DNA of 64,000 bases from P52-10 sp041397365 (GTDB lineage Bacteria > Pseudomonadota > Alphaproteobacteria > Rhizobiales > Xanthobacteraceae), in the NCBI GenBank assembly GCA_041397365.1, contig JAWKWT010000007.1, positions 1 through 64,000 of the forward strand, read 5' to 3'. Shown one piece after another: positions 36,651 through 46,353 of this stretch. Each line of letters begins with the position of its first letter. The first letter of the stretch is position 1. The notes beneath the pieces were generated by a model that saw nothing but the letters and a program-made list of their open reading frames with translations, was not told where the DNA came from and ran no database searches. The position numbers and the translations under genes were made by a program.

Positions 36651-38291
36651 ATGATGACAGACACCCTAAGCCCGACGGCTGACCTGCGCAGCTTTGCCGA
36701 ACAATCGAACGCCTGGCCGTTCGAGGAAGCGAAGAAGATCGTCGCGCGTCTGAAACGCAAGCCGAAGGACGAAGTGCTGTTCGAGACCGGCTACGGCCCG
36801 TCGGGGCTGCCGCATATCGGCACGTTCGGCGAGGTCGCGCGCACGACCATGGTGCGGCACGCCTTTCGCGTGCTGACCGACGACAAGATCAAGACGAAGT
36901 TGCTGGCGTTCTCCGATGACATGGACGGCCTGCGGAAAGTCCCGGACAATGTTCCGAACAAGGACATGCTGGCCGCGCATCTCGGCAAGCCGCTGACGCA
37001 GGTGCCGGACCCGTTCTCTAACGAATATCCGTCGTTCGGCGCACACAACAATGCGCGTCTACGCGCGTTCCTCGATACGTTCGGCTTCGACTACGAATTC
37101 GCCAGCGCGACCGAGTACTACAAGTCCGGCCGTTTCGATGCGACGCTGCTGAAGATGCTCGAGAACATCGACAAGGTGATGGCGATCATGCTGCCCAGCC
37201 TGCGCGAGGAGCGGGCCGCGACCTATTCGCCGTTCCTGCCCGTCTGCCCGCGCACGGGGATCGTCCTGCAAGTGCCGATCGTCGCGCATGACGTGAAGGC
37301 CGGCACCGTCTCCTATGACGATCCGGAGACGAACGAGCGCGTCACCGTTCCCGTGACCGGCGGCCATTGCAAGCTGCAATGGAAACCGGACTGGGCGATG
37401 CGCTGGACCGCGCTCGGCGTCGATTACGAAATGTCCGGCAAGGACCTGATCGACTCGGTCAAGCTGTCCGGCAAGATCTGCGCGGCGATCGGCGGCACGC
37501 CGCCGGAGGGCTTCAATTACGAATTGTTCCTCGACGACAAGGGCCAGAAGATTTCGAAGTCGAAGGGCAACGGCCTGACGATCGAGGAATGGCTGCGCTA
37601 CGCCTCGCCGGAATCGCTGTCGCTGTTCATGTATCGCGAGCCGAAGGCGGCGAAGCGGCTGTATTTCGACGTGATCCCGCGCAATGTCGACGACTATCAG
37701 CAGTTCCTCGACGGCTATCCGAAGCAGGAGACCAAGCAGCGGCTCGCCAACCCGGTGTGGCACATCCATTCCGGTCAGCCGCCGGTGGTGGACATGCCGG
37801 TGACGTTCCAGATGCTGCTGACTCTGGTGTCGTCGTCGAATGCGGAGAACGCCGAGACGCTGTGGGGTTTCATCGGCCGCTATCGTCCAGGTGTGACGCC
37901 GCAGACGCATCCGAAGCTCGACGCGCTGGTCGGCTACGCGATCAACTATTTCCGCGATTTCGTGCTGCCGACGAAGAAATTCCGCGAGCCGACGGACGCC
38001 GAGCGCGCGGCGCTCGCCGATCTGCGCAACGCGCTGGCGCAACTGCCGCAGGATGCGAGCGCGGAGGACATCCAGAACGTCGTCTACGAGATCGGCCGGA
38101 GAGATCCGTTCCTCGATCACAAGAAGACCGGCAAGGACGGCCGGCCCGGCGTGTCGCTCGACTGGTTCAATATGCTTTATCAGGTGCTGCTCGGGCAGGA
38201 GAAAGGCCCGCGCTTCGGCTCGTTCGTCGCGGTCTACGGCGTTGCCAATGCGGTAGCGATGATCGACGCGGCGCTGGCGCGAAAAGCATAA
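36651..38291 (+). CDS. lysK: Lysyl-tRNA synthetase, class I
   Basis: A 546-residue class I LysRS that charges tRNA-Lys, the type found in archaea and many alphaproteobacteria in place of the class II enzyme. The HIGH-like motif is PHIGTFGE near residue 55 and the KMSKS-like motif is KISKSKGNG near residue 303. The Rossmann fold and the C-terminal helical anticodon-binding region are complete. Two adjacent ATGs (36651, 36654) are both usable. It is followed by an interspersed hairpin repeat that may end the transcript. Confidence 0.95.
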   Translation: MMTDTLSPTADLRSFAEQSNAWPFEEAKKIVARLKRKPKDEVLFETGYGPSGLPHIGTFGEVARTTMVRHAFRVLTDDKIKTKLLAFSDDMDGLRKVPDNVPNKDMLAAHLGKPLTQVPDPFSNEYPSFGAHNNARLRAFLDTFGFDYEFASATEYYKSGRFDATLLKMLENIDKVMAIMLPSLREERAATYSPFLPVCPRTGIVLQVPIVAHDVKAGTVSYDDPETNERVTVPVTGGHCKLQWKPDWAMRWTALGVDYEMSGKDLIDSVKLSGKICAAIGGTPPEGFNYELFLDDKGQKISKSKGNGLTIEEWLRYASPESLSLFMYREPKAAKRLYFDVIPRNVDDYQQFLDGYPKQETKQRLANPVWHIHSGQPPVVDMPVTFQMLLTLVSSSNAENAETLWGFIGRYRPGVTPQTHPKLDALVGYAINYFRDFVLPTKKFREPTDAERAALADLRNALAQLPQDASAEDIQNVVYEIGRRDPFLDHKKTGKDGRPGVSLDWFNMLYQVLLGQEKGPRFGSFVAVYGVANAVAMIDAALARKA

Positions 38292-38304
38292 TATCCAACA
38301 CGGG

Positions 38305-38405
38305 CCGTCGTCCCCGCGAAAGCGGGGACCCAGCACTCCGTGACGCTGGTTGTTTGTTCGAAAAGGTGCGTCGTGCTGGATGCCCGCGTGCGTGGGCATG
38401 ACGAA
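38305..38405. repeat. Interspersed hairpin repeat, GTCCCCGC family
   Basis: Two hairpins with a spacer: GTCCCCGC (38310-38317), loop GAAA, GCGGGGAC (38322-38329), and later TGCCCGCG with CGTGGGCA around 38381-38399, followed by TGACGAAAA. This pattern of GTCCCCGCGAAAGCGGGGACCCAGCA with a second GCCCGC hairpin is common in Hyphomicrobiales genomes. It fills the gap between lysK and the convergent S24 repressor gene. A shorter copy is at 57563. Confidence 0.75.
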
Positions 38406-38452
38406 AACTAGCCGGGCACGACAACAATGAACGTCGTGGCGCGAAGCGGACC

Positions 38453-39115
38453 CTACTGGCTGGCCCAGAGAATCCGCGCCATCCATTCGATATCCTTCGC
38501 GGCGAAGGTGCGGTCGCGGTGGTTCGGGTTCAGCGAGGCAAGCTCCACCGTCTTCGATGTGCGGCGGCGCAACTCCTTGGCCATCACCTCGCCGTCCCTG
38601 GTCTTGACCACCACGCGGTCGCCCTTGCGGACCGTTGCGCCGGGCGACACGACGATGATGTCGCCGTCGCGATAGGCGGGGCGCATCGAGTCGCCGGAAA
38701 TCTCCAGCGCGTAGGCGTGATCGTCGCTGACGACCAGTTGAGTCACCTCGTCCCAGCCCTTGCCGACCGGGAAGCCGCCATCGTCGAAATAGCCGCCGGC
38801 ACCGGCCTCGGCGAAGCCGATCAGCGGCACCGAGCGCGTCGGCCCCTTGCCGGGTCCCTCGATCAGTTCGACGAAGGTGTCGATGCTGGTGTTGGTCGCG
38901 GCCAGCGATTTCGACACCGATTCCGTCGACGGCCAGCGTTCGCGTCCGTCCGGCGTGACGCGCTTGGATTTGTTGAAGGTGGTCGGGTCGAGCCCGGCCT
39001 TTTTCGCGAGCCCCGATGCGGAAAGCCCGGCCCGCGCGGCCAGACGGTCAAGTGCGGTCCAGACCTGATCGTGGGTCAGTAGGCGGGCTTTTGGCGGCAC
39101 GGCGTGTCTCGTCAA
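38453..39115 (-). CDS. S24-family self-cleaving repressor (LexA/CI-like)
   Basis: A 220-residue regulator with an N-terminal helix-turn-helix (GLSASGLAKKAGLDPTTFNK) and a C-terminal S24 peptidase domain. The nucleophile is Ser143 in ISGDSMRP and the general base is Lys180 in EVMAKEL, exactly 37 residues later as in LexA. An Ala-Gly pair for self-cleavage is present in AEAGAGG near residues 103-108. It likely represses genes until stress or DNA damage triggers cleavage. No phage genes are nearby. It is convergent with lysK. Confidence 0.88.
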   Translation of the reverse strand: MTRHAVPPKARLLTHDQVWTALDRLAARAGLSASGLAKKAGLDPTTFNKSKRVTPDGRERWPSTESVSKSLAATNTSIDTFVELIEGPGKGPTRSVPLIGFAEAGAGGYFDDGGFPVGKGWDEVTQLVVSDDHAYALEISGDSMRPAYRDGDIIVVSPGATVRKGDRVVVKTRDGEVMAKELRRRTSKTVELASLNPNHRDRTFAAKDIEWMARILWASQ

Positions 39116-39342
39116 GCTCTCGACATTAAAGGATCGGCATCAAAGCGTTGGCATCAAATGGTCGGCAGGCGTTGCGCGGCCTGACATGGTGCGTCCCTAG
39201 GAATTAGTACCTTGACGGACGAAAAGCCGCAACTGAAACATAAGCCGCACGCGGCGAATTCCGCGGGCCTTGAATGCGGTCTCCGTGCCCGCTACGGTTG
39301 AGCGCGCGACCGGGCCGCGAGCAACAATCAAGACGTGTAATC

Positions 39343-39687
39343 GTGCCGACCATCTATAAAATATGCCCGGCATCGGCCTGGCGCGAAGCCGAGCGGAGCG
39401 GCGCCTATGCCGGCAGCGCCGACGATGCGCGCGACGGTTACATCCATTTCTCGACCGCGGCTCAGGTGCCCGCCACAGCGGCGAAATATTTCACCGGCCA
39501 GCAGGGGCTGTTTCTGATCGCGGTCGATGCGGGCGCGCTCGGCGAGGCGCTGCGGTGGGAACCCGCGCGCGGCGGCGACCTGTTCCCGCATCTCTACGGC
39601 GAACTCGATTTCGACGCCGTCCTCTCGGTGACGGACCTGCCGCTGCGCGCGGACGGTTCGCACGCCATACCGGAACTTGCGCCGTGA
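39343..39687 (+). CDS. DUF952 family protein
   Basis: A 114-residue protein with the whole DUF952 domain: TIYKICPASAWREAER, GYIHFSTAAQVPATA, FLIAVDAGALGEALRWE and LFPHLYGELDFDAV. The start is a GTG at 39343, because the upstream in-frame region is not protein-like. The last codon overlaps the GTG start of pyrD by four bases, so translation is probably coupled. The family has no established reaction; proteins of this group have been compared with ADP-ribosyltransferase-like folds. Confidence 0.88.
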   Translation: MPTIYKICPASAWREAERSGAYAGSADDARDGYIHFSTAAQVPATAAKYFTGQQGLFLIAVDAGALGEALRWEPARGGDLFPHLYGELDFDAVLSVTDLPLRADGSHAIPELAP

Positions 39688-40787
39688 TCCGTGCCTTCGA
39701 CGCCCTGACATTGCCGCTGCTGCGCAAGCTCGACGCCGAATATGCGCACGGCCTCGCCATTCGCGGCCTGCGCTTTCTGCCGCCGCCGCGCCAGCGCCGG
39801 CCGGACAGCCCGCTGCTCGCGGTGCGCGCCTTCGGCCTGAACTTTCCGAATCCGGTCGGCATGGCTGCCGGTTTCGACAAGAACGCGGAAGCGTCCGACG
39901 CGCTGCTGCGGCTGGGCTTCGGCTTCGTCGAGATAGGCTCGGTCACACCGCTGCCGCAGGCCGGCAATCCGCGCCCGCGCCTGTTCCGCCTGGAGCGCGA
40001 TCAGGGCATCGTCAACCGCATGGGCTTCAACAATGACGGCGCGGACATCGTGCTGCGACGTCTGGCCGCGCGCGCCCACAATGGCGGCATTGTCGGCGTC
40101 AATGTCGGGGCCAACAAGGATTCGGCCGATCGCGCGGGCGATTACATCAAGCTGATCGAAGCCTTCGCGCCGGTGGCGAGCTATTTCACCGTCAACATTT
40201 CCTCGCCCAACACGCCGGGCCTGCGCAATCTCCACCAGGCGGCGGCGCTGGACGATCTTTTGGCGCGCGTGATCGAGACGCGCGAGCGTGTGCGGAAAAA
40301 TGCGGGTGAAACGCCGGTGCTGCTGAAGATCGCGCCGGACCTGTCGCTCGACGAACTCGACGACGTGGTGCATGTGGCGCGTCGGCGGAAGGTGGACGGC
40401 ATGGTCGTCGCCAACACCACGCTGGCGCGGCCGCCGTCGCTGCGCGAGGCAAAGCGCGCCGAGCAGCAGGGCGGCCTTTCGGGGCGGCCGCTGTTCCGCC
40501 TGTCGACGCGGATGCTGGCGGAGACCTATGTGCGGGTCGAGGGCGCCTTTCCCTTGATCGGCGTCGGCGGCATCGATTCCGGCGGCTCGGCGCTGATGAA
40601 GATTCGCGCCGGTGCGAGCCTGATCCAGCTTTACTCATCGCTGGTGTACAAGGGCCTCGGCCTCGTCGACGAGATCAAGGCCGACCTCGTGTCGGTGCTG
40701 CGGCGGACCAACCGCGAGTCGCTGTCGGAGATCGTCGGCGCGGACGCCGCGAATCACGGCCGAAGACTGGCCGGCGTAGCTCTTTAG
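39684..40787 (+). CDS. pyrD: Dihydroorotate dehydrogenase (quinone), class 2
   Basis: A 367-residue flavoenzyme of pyrimidine synthesis that oxidises dihydroorotate and passes electrons to quinone at the inner membrane. The class 2 N-terminal helix region (LPLLRKLDAEYAHGLAIRGL) is present. FMN/substrate residues appear in AAGFDKNAEA, RMGFNNDGAD, VNVGANKDS and NISSPNTPGLR, which carries the catalytic Ser. The GGIDSGGSAL loop binds the FMN phosphate. The start is the GTG at 39684 overlapping the DUF952 stop. The stop is followed at once by a palindromic repeat. Confidence 0.96.
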   Translation: MIRAFDALTLPLLRKLDAEYAHGLAIRGLRFLPPPRQRRPDSPLLAVRAFGLNFPNPVGMAAGFDKNAEASDALLRLGFGFVEIGSVTPLPQAGNPRPRLFRLERDQGIVNRMGFNNDGADIVLRRLAARAHNGGIVGVNVGANKDSADRAGDYIKLIEAFAPVASYFTVNISSPNTPGLRNLHQAAALDDLLARVIETRERVRKNAGETPVLLKIAPDLSLDELDDVVHVARRRKVDGMVVANTTLARPPSLREAKRAEQQGGLSGRPLFRLSTRMLAETYVRVEGAFPLIGVGGIDSGGSALMKIRAGASLIQLYSSLVYKGLGLVDEIKADLVSVLRRTNRESLSEIVGADAANHGRRLAGVAL

Positions 40788-42140
40788 TTTGAGCATGATC
40801 TGGTCCAAAAACCGGTTCCCACTTTCGGGATCATGCTCGCTATCATCATCCGCAACAGCGCCGGGTAGCGCAGCGCCTGAAGACCGCCGCGCGCGACGTA
40901 ATGCACCAGCAGCGCGCCCCATAGCCCGGCATTGCCGAACAGCAGCAGCAGATACCACGCCGCGAGATAGATGACGAAGGACAGCAGCATCAAATTGCGC
41001 ATGTCGCGCGCCCAGGTCGCGCCGATGAACACGCCGTCATAAGCGAAGGCGAATACGCCGAAGCACGGGCGCGAACGCCACCAGCCAGAGATACGATTTC
41101 GCCATGGCGCGGACGTCGCGCTCGCCGTCATCACGTCGATCAGCAGCGATCGAACAACGCGTAGACGGTGCTGACCGCGAGGAAGCGCTGAGCCGGCCCA
41201 GCGGATGGTGAGGCTGGTCGCGCTGGAAAAACCTTTTGTTGCGCGCCAGCTTTGCCGCACACCTGCTCGGCGGCATTGGCAAGGCCCGTCCAGGAAGAAC
41301 GCGCTTGCTGATGAGCAGGAAATTGTTGAGCACGGCGTTCGCCGCGAGCGTCAGGTCGCCGGCGCGCGCGCTGCGCCACGAAGGAACATGAAGGTCGCGA
41401 TCAGCGCCGCGGTGCGGATCATGATGTCGCGGTTGACCCGCCATCATATGCGTGAGCTTGGCGCGGTCGAGCAGTTCCGCACGGCTCGCCGCGATCCGCC
41501 CGCCGAGCAGATGCCGCGCAGCAACGCCGAGGGCGAGGCCGGTGATTTCCGCGATCACCGAGGCGGGTAGCCGCGCCCGCGATGCCCCATCCGGCGATCA
41601 ACACCAGCAGCACCGTCACCGCCATGTTGGTGACGAGATTGATAGCGATCTGCACCGCCAGCGCCAGTCTGGCGCGCCTGACCCACCAGCCAGCCGAGCA
41701 CCCGCATGGTGGCGAGCGTGAACGGAGCCGACCAGATACGCACCGCGAAAATAGGTCTTGGCCGCGTCGGTGACGCTTTCGCTGCCACGTCGCGCCGAAC
41801 GGCAACGCGCCGAGCGGCCATTGCAGAATGATGAGCGTGACGCCGACGATGCCTGCGATGATGGATCCGCGCAGGAGCGGCGCGGGAAATTCAGGATCGC
41901 TGGTTGGCGCCCAGCGCCTGCGCGGTGAAGGCGATGGTTCCCATCCGCAGGAACGAGAGCAGCCAGAACAGGCAATCGAAGATCACCGAGGCCATCGCCA
42001 CGCCGCCGAGCAGGCAGCGTCGCCGTCTGTCGATCGCGGCGGTCGCCACCACTGGGTAACGGCGTGGTCAGATTGGCGAGCATCGCCGGCGGCGCGATCG
42101 CGAAGATGTCGCGCGATGTCGTGGCCGGTTGGAGCGGCGC
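40784..42140 (-). pseudogene. MATE-family efflux transporter (DinF-like), many frameshifts
   Basis: Fragments in all three minus frames, in the right order, give a MATE exporter: DIFAIAPPAMLANLTTPL at the start, VRIWSAPFTLATMRVLGWLV, LALAVQIAINLVTNMAVTVL, ASVIAEITGLALGVAARHLL, LTLAANAVLNNFLLI, and FAFAYDGVFIGATWARDMRN at the end. The last part, below about 41060, is clean and runs into the palindromic repeat before stopping at 40784. Upstream of 41060 the frame breaks repeatedly. The 5' end is uncertain because of these breaks and no clear start is seen. Confidence 0.75.
40791..40838. repeat. Palindromic intergenic repeat, GAGCATGATC family, copy 3
   Basis: GAGCATGATC at the left and GATCATGCTC at the right surround AAAACCGGTTCCCACTTTCGG. 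It begins four bases after the pyrD stop and forms the 3' end of the convergent MATE coding frame, whose last residues (MIPKVGTGFW) are encoded by the repeat. Confidence 0.8.
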
Positions 42141-42222
42141 GGAGAGGTGGGCGGGACGGATGGCAAAGCGGATTACCGGATCGCCGGCCGTCTATCGGCG
42201 ATCGTCACGCATGCATGCGTCA

Positions 42223-42521
42223 TCAGCGGCGCGGCGCGTTCATCAGCCGCATGATGATCCAGATCGGGATCACGATCACTGCGCCGAGCAGGAAGTAGCG
42301 CCAGGCCCAGTTGATGGCGTCGAAGCCGAGATCCCAGACGGCGAAGAACAGCCAGCGCGCTGGCGATGATGTCCAGCGGGTCGAGGCCGATCGCCGACAG
42401 CACGACACCGACAGGACCGAAAGCAGGATGACCGCACCGCGGCGCCGAGCGGCGAGCCGCCGAGAAAGCGTGACAGTCCGTCAGTCCGGGACGCCGGCAA
42501 TTTCCTGACCTCATCTTGCAT
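42223..42521 (-). pseudogene. Small membrane protein (DUF6460-like), frameshifted
   Basis: Pieces in different frames fit a protein of about 95-100 residues: MQDEVRK at the ATG at 42521, FLGGSPLG, VVLSAIGLDPLDIIASAL, LWDLGFDAINWAWRYFLL and GAVIVIPIWIIMRLMNAPRR to the stop at 42223. This is the layout of a small two-helix protein common in Bradyrhizobium-type genomes. At least three frame changes are needed. It is in the same region of dense frame breaks as its neighbours, so error in the sequence is likely. Confidence 0.65.
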
Positions 42522-42608
42522 CGTTCGTCTCCCTCGCAAGCCTGCGAGCGATTGTAGCACGCAAAATGGGCGGCGGGCGCGCGCTCGTCAATGGTGTCAG
42601 TATAAGTG

Positions 42609-44267
42609 TCAGCTTGTGATGACTGTGGCCCTGCCGGCTTTCAGCATCCGCTCCAGCGTCTCCAGCCGGTCCGCCTCGCGCGGCGGCTTGTCCCAGCGCA
42701 GCCGGCTGATGCGCGGAAAGCGCATCGCGACGCCGGATTTGTGCCGGGTCGAGCGTTGCAATCCTTCGAAGGCGATTTCGAGCACGAGCCCCTGATCCGG
42801 CGCATGCACGACCTGCCGCACCAGGGCCGGCATTCGGTCGTATCAGCGGCGGACGAATTTGTCGATCTCGATCAGTTCTCGTCGGTGAAGCCGAAATAGG
42901 CCTTGCCTGCCGACCGGCACCAGCTCGTCACCGTTCTCGCCCTCGGTCCACACCCCGAAGGTGTAGTCCGAGTAATAGGATGACGCTTGCCGTGGCCGCG
43001 CTTTATGCGCATCAGCACCGCGTCGATCACATGCGGATCGCGCTTCCCGCCACCACTGGCCTTCGGGCGGCCGGGGACATAGGCCAGATCGCGGCGCTTC
43101 AGCATCACGCCTTCCACCGCGTCGGCGTCCGTCCCGGCATTGGCGCGGGAGCGGATCGGCAGGCTGCGGCAAGCTCCTCCCATGAGCGGAACGGGATGCG
43201 CAGCGAACAGGTCGATGCGCGGATGGTTCAGGCGGGCGATGAAGGCTTCCAGAGCGCGGCGCTGCTCAGGGCAGCAGTTCGCGCAGGTCGTTATCCGCGT
43301 CGGCGAGAAGATCCGTAGGCGCGCAGATGAATCGGAAAATCCTTCATCAGCTTCGGCGTCACCGATTTCGGTTCGTCTTTGTTGCAGCACGTTGAAGCTC
43401 TGCACGCGGCGGTCTGGTCAGCACCAGCAATTCGCCGTCGATGGCACCGGGCAGATGCAGCGCCGGCAGCAGATCGAGGAAAGCTGCCGGTGATGTCCTC
43501 GCCGCTGCGCGAATAGCCATGGCCGGCGATCGTGCGGTCATCGGCGCAGCCGCTCACCGCCTGCACGCGGATGCCGTCCCATTTCCACTCGGCAGTGAAA
43601 TCGGCCGGGTCGAGATGGCGAAATCGGTATCTTCGATCTTGTCGCGCGAGCATCACGGACGGAACGGCGCGGGATCGCGGTTCAGCGGTTTGTCCGCGCG
43701 GCCTTCGAGCCAGGCGAACAACTCCGGATAGGGCGGGGCGAGGCCGGGCCAGATCAGTTCGACCTCATGCGCGTCCTTATCTCCCAGCGCCGCCGCGGCG
43801 GTCTTGGCGAGCCGCGCCGACACGCCGATCCGCAGCGCGCCCGTCACCAGCTTGAGCAGCGCCCAGCGGCCGGTCTCGTCGAGCCCGTCGAGCCAGGCGG
43901 CCAGCTGCGCCGGCAGCTCCTTCTTCGGCAGCGAGTCGAGCGTGTCGACGACTTCAGTGAGGGTCGGCGGTGACGGCGCGTTGGTCGGCCGTTCGGATCG
44001 CGGCCACATTAGCGCGACGGTTTCCGACAGGTCGCCGACATAGTCGTAGGACAACGCGAACAGCGCCGGATCGGCGCGCGCGGTGATGAGATCTCGGATC
44101 AGCGCCGGCTTGGCATGTTTGAACGACAGCGCGCCGGTCATCGCCGCCAGCGCGTAGCCGCGATCGGGGTCGGGCGTGTCACGCAGGTAAGCCGTCAACA
44201 GCCGCAGCTTGTTGTTGCGGCCGGGCTCATAGGACAGGCGATCCAGCAATTCGGCGAAGCGGTTCAC
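42609..44267 (-). pseudogene. ATP-dependent DNA ligase of the LHR-Core repair cluster, frameshifted
   Basis: The N-terminal 200 codons are clean: GTG at 44267, NRFAELLDRLSYEPGRNNKL, then the ligase N-terminal domain up to PLNRDPAPFRP at 43653. After that the protein continues in changing frames: HLDPADFTAEWKWDGIRVQ with the nucleophilic Lys of the KWDG motif, GAIDGELLVL, MKDFPIHLRAYDLL, RDLAYVPGRPKASGGG, VVHAPDQGLVLEIAFEGL and the end at 42609. Net length, 553 codons, is normal for the family. The start overlaps the stop of the exonuclease gene by four bases. Confidence 0.83.
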
Positions 44268-45313
44268 GCGGGCGCTTCCTCCTGCGCGGGGAGCGCGGTC
44301 TCCTCGTCCTCCTCGCCATAGCCGACCAGCGCCAGCGGCCGCGCCTTCAGCCCCTTGCTCGCGCACCAGTGCACCAGCGCATCCTCCTGCCCGTGCGTGA
44401 CCCAGATTTCGCCCGCGCCTGTCGCGCCGATGGTGGCGCACAGGCCATCCCAGTCGGCGTGGTCGGAGATCACCAGCGGCAGTTCGACGCCCTTCTGCCG
44501 CGCGCGGGCGCGCACGCGCATCCAGCCGGAGGCGAAGGCGGCCAGCGGATCGGGGAAGCGGCGGGTCCATACGTCCTGGATCGCGGACGGCGGCGCCAGC
44601 GTGATCGTGCCGACAAGCTCGGCCTTTTTCTGCTCCTTCGCCATCCGCAGCTCGCCGAGCGCGATGCCCCGGCTTTCATAGTAGCGGGTGATCTTCTCCA
44701 TCGCGCCGTGCAGATAGACCGGCGCGTCGTAACCGGCCTGCCGCAGCATGGCGATCACGCGCTGGGCCTTGCCGAGGGAATAAGCCCCGACCAGATGCGC
44801 GCGTTCGGGGAATAGCGCCACCGAATCCAGGAGCTTGGCGATCTCCGCGCCCGCATCGCCATGGCGGAACACGGGAAGCCCGAATGTCGCCTCTGTGATG
44901 AACACGTCGCAGGGCACGACCTCGAACGGCGCGCAGGTCGGGTCGGGAACATCCTTGTAGTCGCCCGAGGCGACGATGCAGGTGTCTCCGCAGCGCACGG
45001 CGATCTGCGCGGAGCCCAGCACATGACCGGCCGGATGGAAGCCGACCTCGGTTCCGCCGAGCATCAGCCTCTCGCCATAGGCGATCGCCTGCGTCGTCCC
45101 GGCAAAATCCTCGCCATAGCGCAGCCGCATGATGTCGAGCGTTTCCCGCGTCGCCAGCACCGCGCCATGTCCGGCGCGGGCATGGTCCGAATGGCCGTGG
45201 GTGATGAGCGCGCGCGCCACGGGGCGCACCGGATCGATGTAGTAATCGCCGGGCTTGCAATAGAGGCCGTGCGGCTGCGGGACGAGGATGTCGGACGGGC
45301 GCATTCGGATCAT
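44264..45313 (-). CDS. Ligase-associated MBL-fold DNA exonuclease
   Basis: A 349-residue nuclease of the metallo-beta-lactamase/beta-CASP group (SNM1/Artemis-related) that partners an ATP-dependent ligase. The metal motif ITHGHSDHARAGH has His39, His41, Asp43 and His44; further ligands are in HPAGHVLGSAQI and ASGDYKD, and the beta-CASP part includes TEATFGLPVF. It precedes the ligase gene with a four-base overlap, so the two are translationally coupled. In Pseudomonas putida the equivalent enzyme is a DNA exonuclease. The start is the ATG at 45313, with another ATG three codons later. Confidence 0.92.
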   Translation of the reverse strand: MIRMRPSDILVPQPHGLYCKPGDYYIDPVRPVARALITHGHSDHARAGHGAVLATRETLDIMRLRYGEDFAGTTQAIAYGERLMLGGTEVGFHPAGHVLGSAQIAVRCGDTCIVASGDYKDVPDPTCAPFEVVPCDVFITEATFGLPVFRHGDAGAEIAKLLDSVALFPERAHLVGAYSLGKAQRVIAMLRQAGYDAPVYLHGAMEKITRYYESRGIALGELRMAKEQKKAELVGTITLAPPSAIQDVWTRRFPDPLAAFASGWMRVRARARQKGVELPLVISDHADWDGLCATIGATGAGEIWVTHGQEDALVHWCASKGLKARPLALVGYGEEDEETALPAQEEAPA

Positions 45314-45417
45314 ATAAGGCGTTTCCGCGCCGGTGTTACCCGTCGGCGGCCGCTTGACCGCACCGCCCGTCCGTGGGCAGAGAGCGGGAGTGAGGACGTT
45401 CGTCCTTCGGAACCCTT

Positions 45418-46341
45418 ATGCAGCCTGTCTTCGTCACCTCGGGAAGTCTCGCCGCCGACCGCCGCTACGCGCTCGCCCAGCAATATTGGCGGCGAGGCGA
45501 GCTGGAGGCGGCGGCCGACATCATGCGGCAGGCGCTGGAGCTAGCGCCCGGCTTCGCCGCCGCCTGGTTCGATCTCGGCGAGATCCAGGAATTGCGCGGG
45601 AATCGGAAGGCCGCCATTGCCGCGTTCCGCAAGGCGCGCGACCACGACCGCGACGACCGCCACGGCGCGGTGCTGCATCTGATGCGGCTCGGGGTCGAGG
45701 CGATGGGCGAGATGCCGCCGGCCTATATCCGCTCGCTGTTCGATCAATATGCGCCGGAATTCAACCGTGCGCTGCTCGACACGCTGAACTATCGCGGCCC
45801 GCGCGTGGTCCGCGACGCCGTCCTCAAGGTGCTTGGCGAGGCGGGCCGAGAGGTGCGCTTCCGCCGCGCGATCGATCTCGGCTGCGGCACGGGGCTTGCC
45901 GCGCGCGCGTTTGCGAAAACGGCTGAGGAGATTATCGGCTGCGATCTGTCGCCCGGCATGATCTCGCAGGCGCGCCAGACCGGCCTCTATGACCGGCTCG
46001 AAATCGCCGACATGGTGGAAGCGCTCGCCAGCGAGGCGGCCGGCGGCGCCGACCTGATCCTGTCGGCGGACGCGGTGATCTATCTCGGCGATCTGCAACC
46101 GCTGCTGACGCAGGTTTTTCGCGCGCTGTCGTCCGACGGACTGTTCGTGTGCACGCTGGAGACGCATGAGGGCGAGGGCGTGATTCTCGGCCCAGGGCTG
46201 CGTTATGCCCACAGCGCGGCCTATGTCAGTCATGCGCTGGCTGCTGCCGGATTGCGTCAGCAGCATCTTGCGCAGATGTCCACGCGCGACGAATCGGCAG
46301 TTCCGGTTCCGGGGCTGGTGGTTGTCGCGTCGAAGGCATAA
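45418..46341 (+). CDS. TPR-containing SAM-dependent methyltransferase
   Basis: A 307-residue protein with two TPR-like units at about residues 10-80 (YALAQQYWRRGELEAAADIM, AWFDLGEIQELRGNRKAAI) and a class I methyltransferase domain. SAM motif I is AIDLGCGTGLAARAF near residue 151, followed by IIGCDLSPGMISQARQTG. The substrate is unknown; similar proteins are called predicted TPR methyltransferases. It is the first gene rightward from the promoter region shared with the exonuclease gene, and 12 bases before the helicase gene, so it is embedded in the repair cluster. Confidence 0.9.
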   Translation: MQPVFVTSGSLAADRRYALAQQYWRRGELEAAADIMRQALELAPGFAAAWFDLGEIQELRGNRKAAIAAFRKARDHDRDDRHGAVLHLMRLGVEAMGEMPPAYIRSLFDQYAPEFNRALLDTLNYRGPRVVRDAVLKVLGEAGREVRFRRAIDLGCGTGLAARAFAKTAEEIIGCDLSPGMISQARQTGLYDRLEIADMVEALASEAAGGADLILSADAVIYLGDLQPLLTQVFRALSSDGLFVCTLETHEGEGVILGPGLRYAHSAAYVSHALAAAGLRQQHLAQMSTRDESAVPVPGLVVVASKA

Positions 46342-46353
46342 TTTCTTCGAACC

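Noticed and set aside
38305..38405. A CRISPR array, because of repeated short hairpins.
   Set aside because: There are only two different hairpins, no regular repeat-spacer pattern and no cas genes; it is a dispersed repeat.
38453..39115. A prophage, suggested by the CI/LexA-like repressor.
   Set aside because: No phage structural, lysis or integrase genes surround it; neighbours are housekeeping genes.
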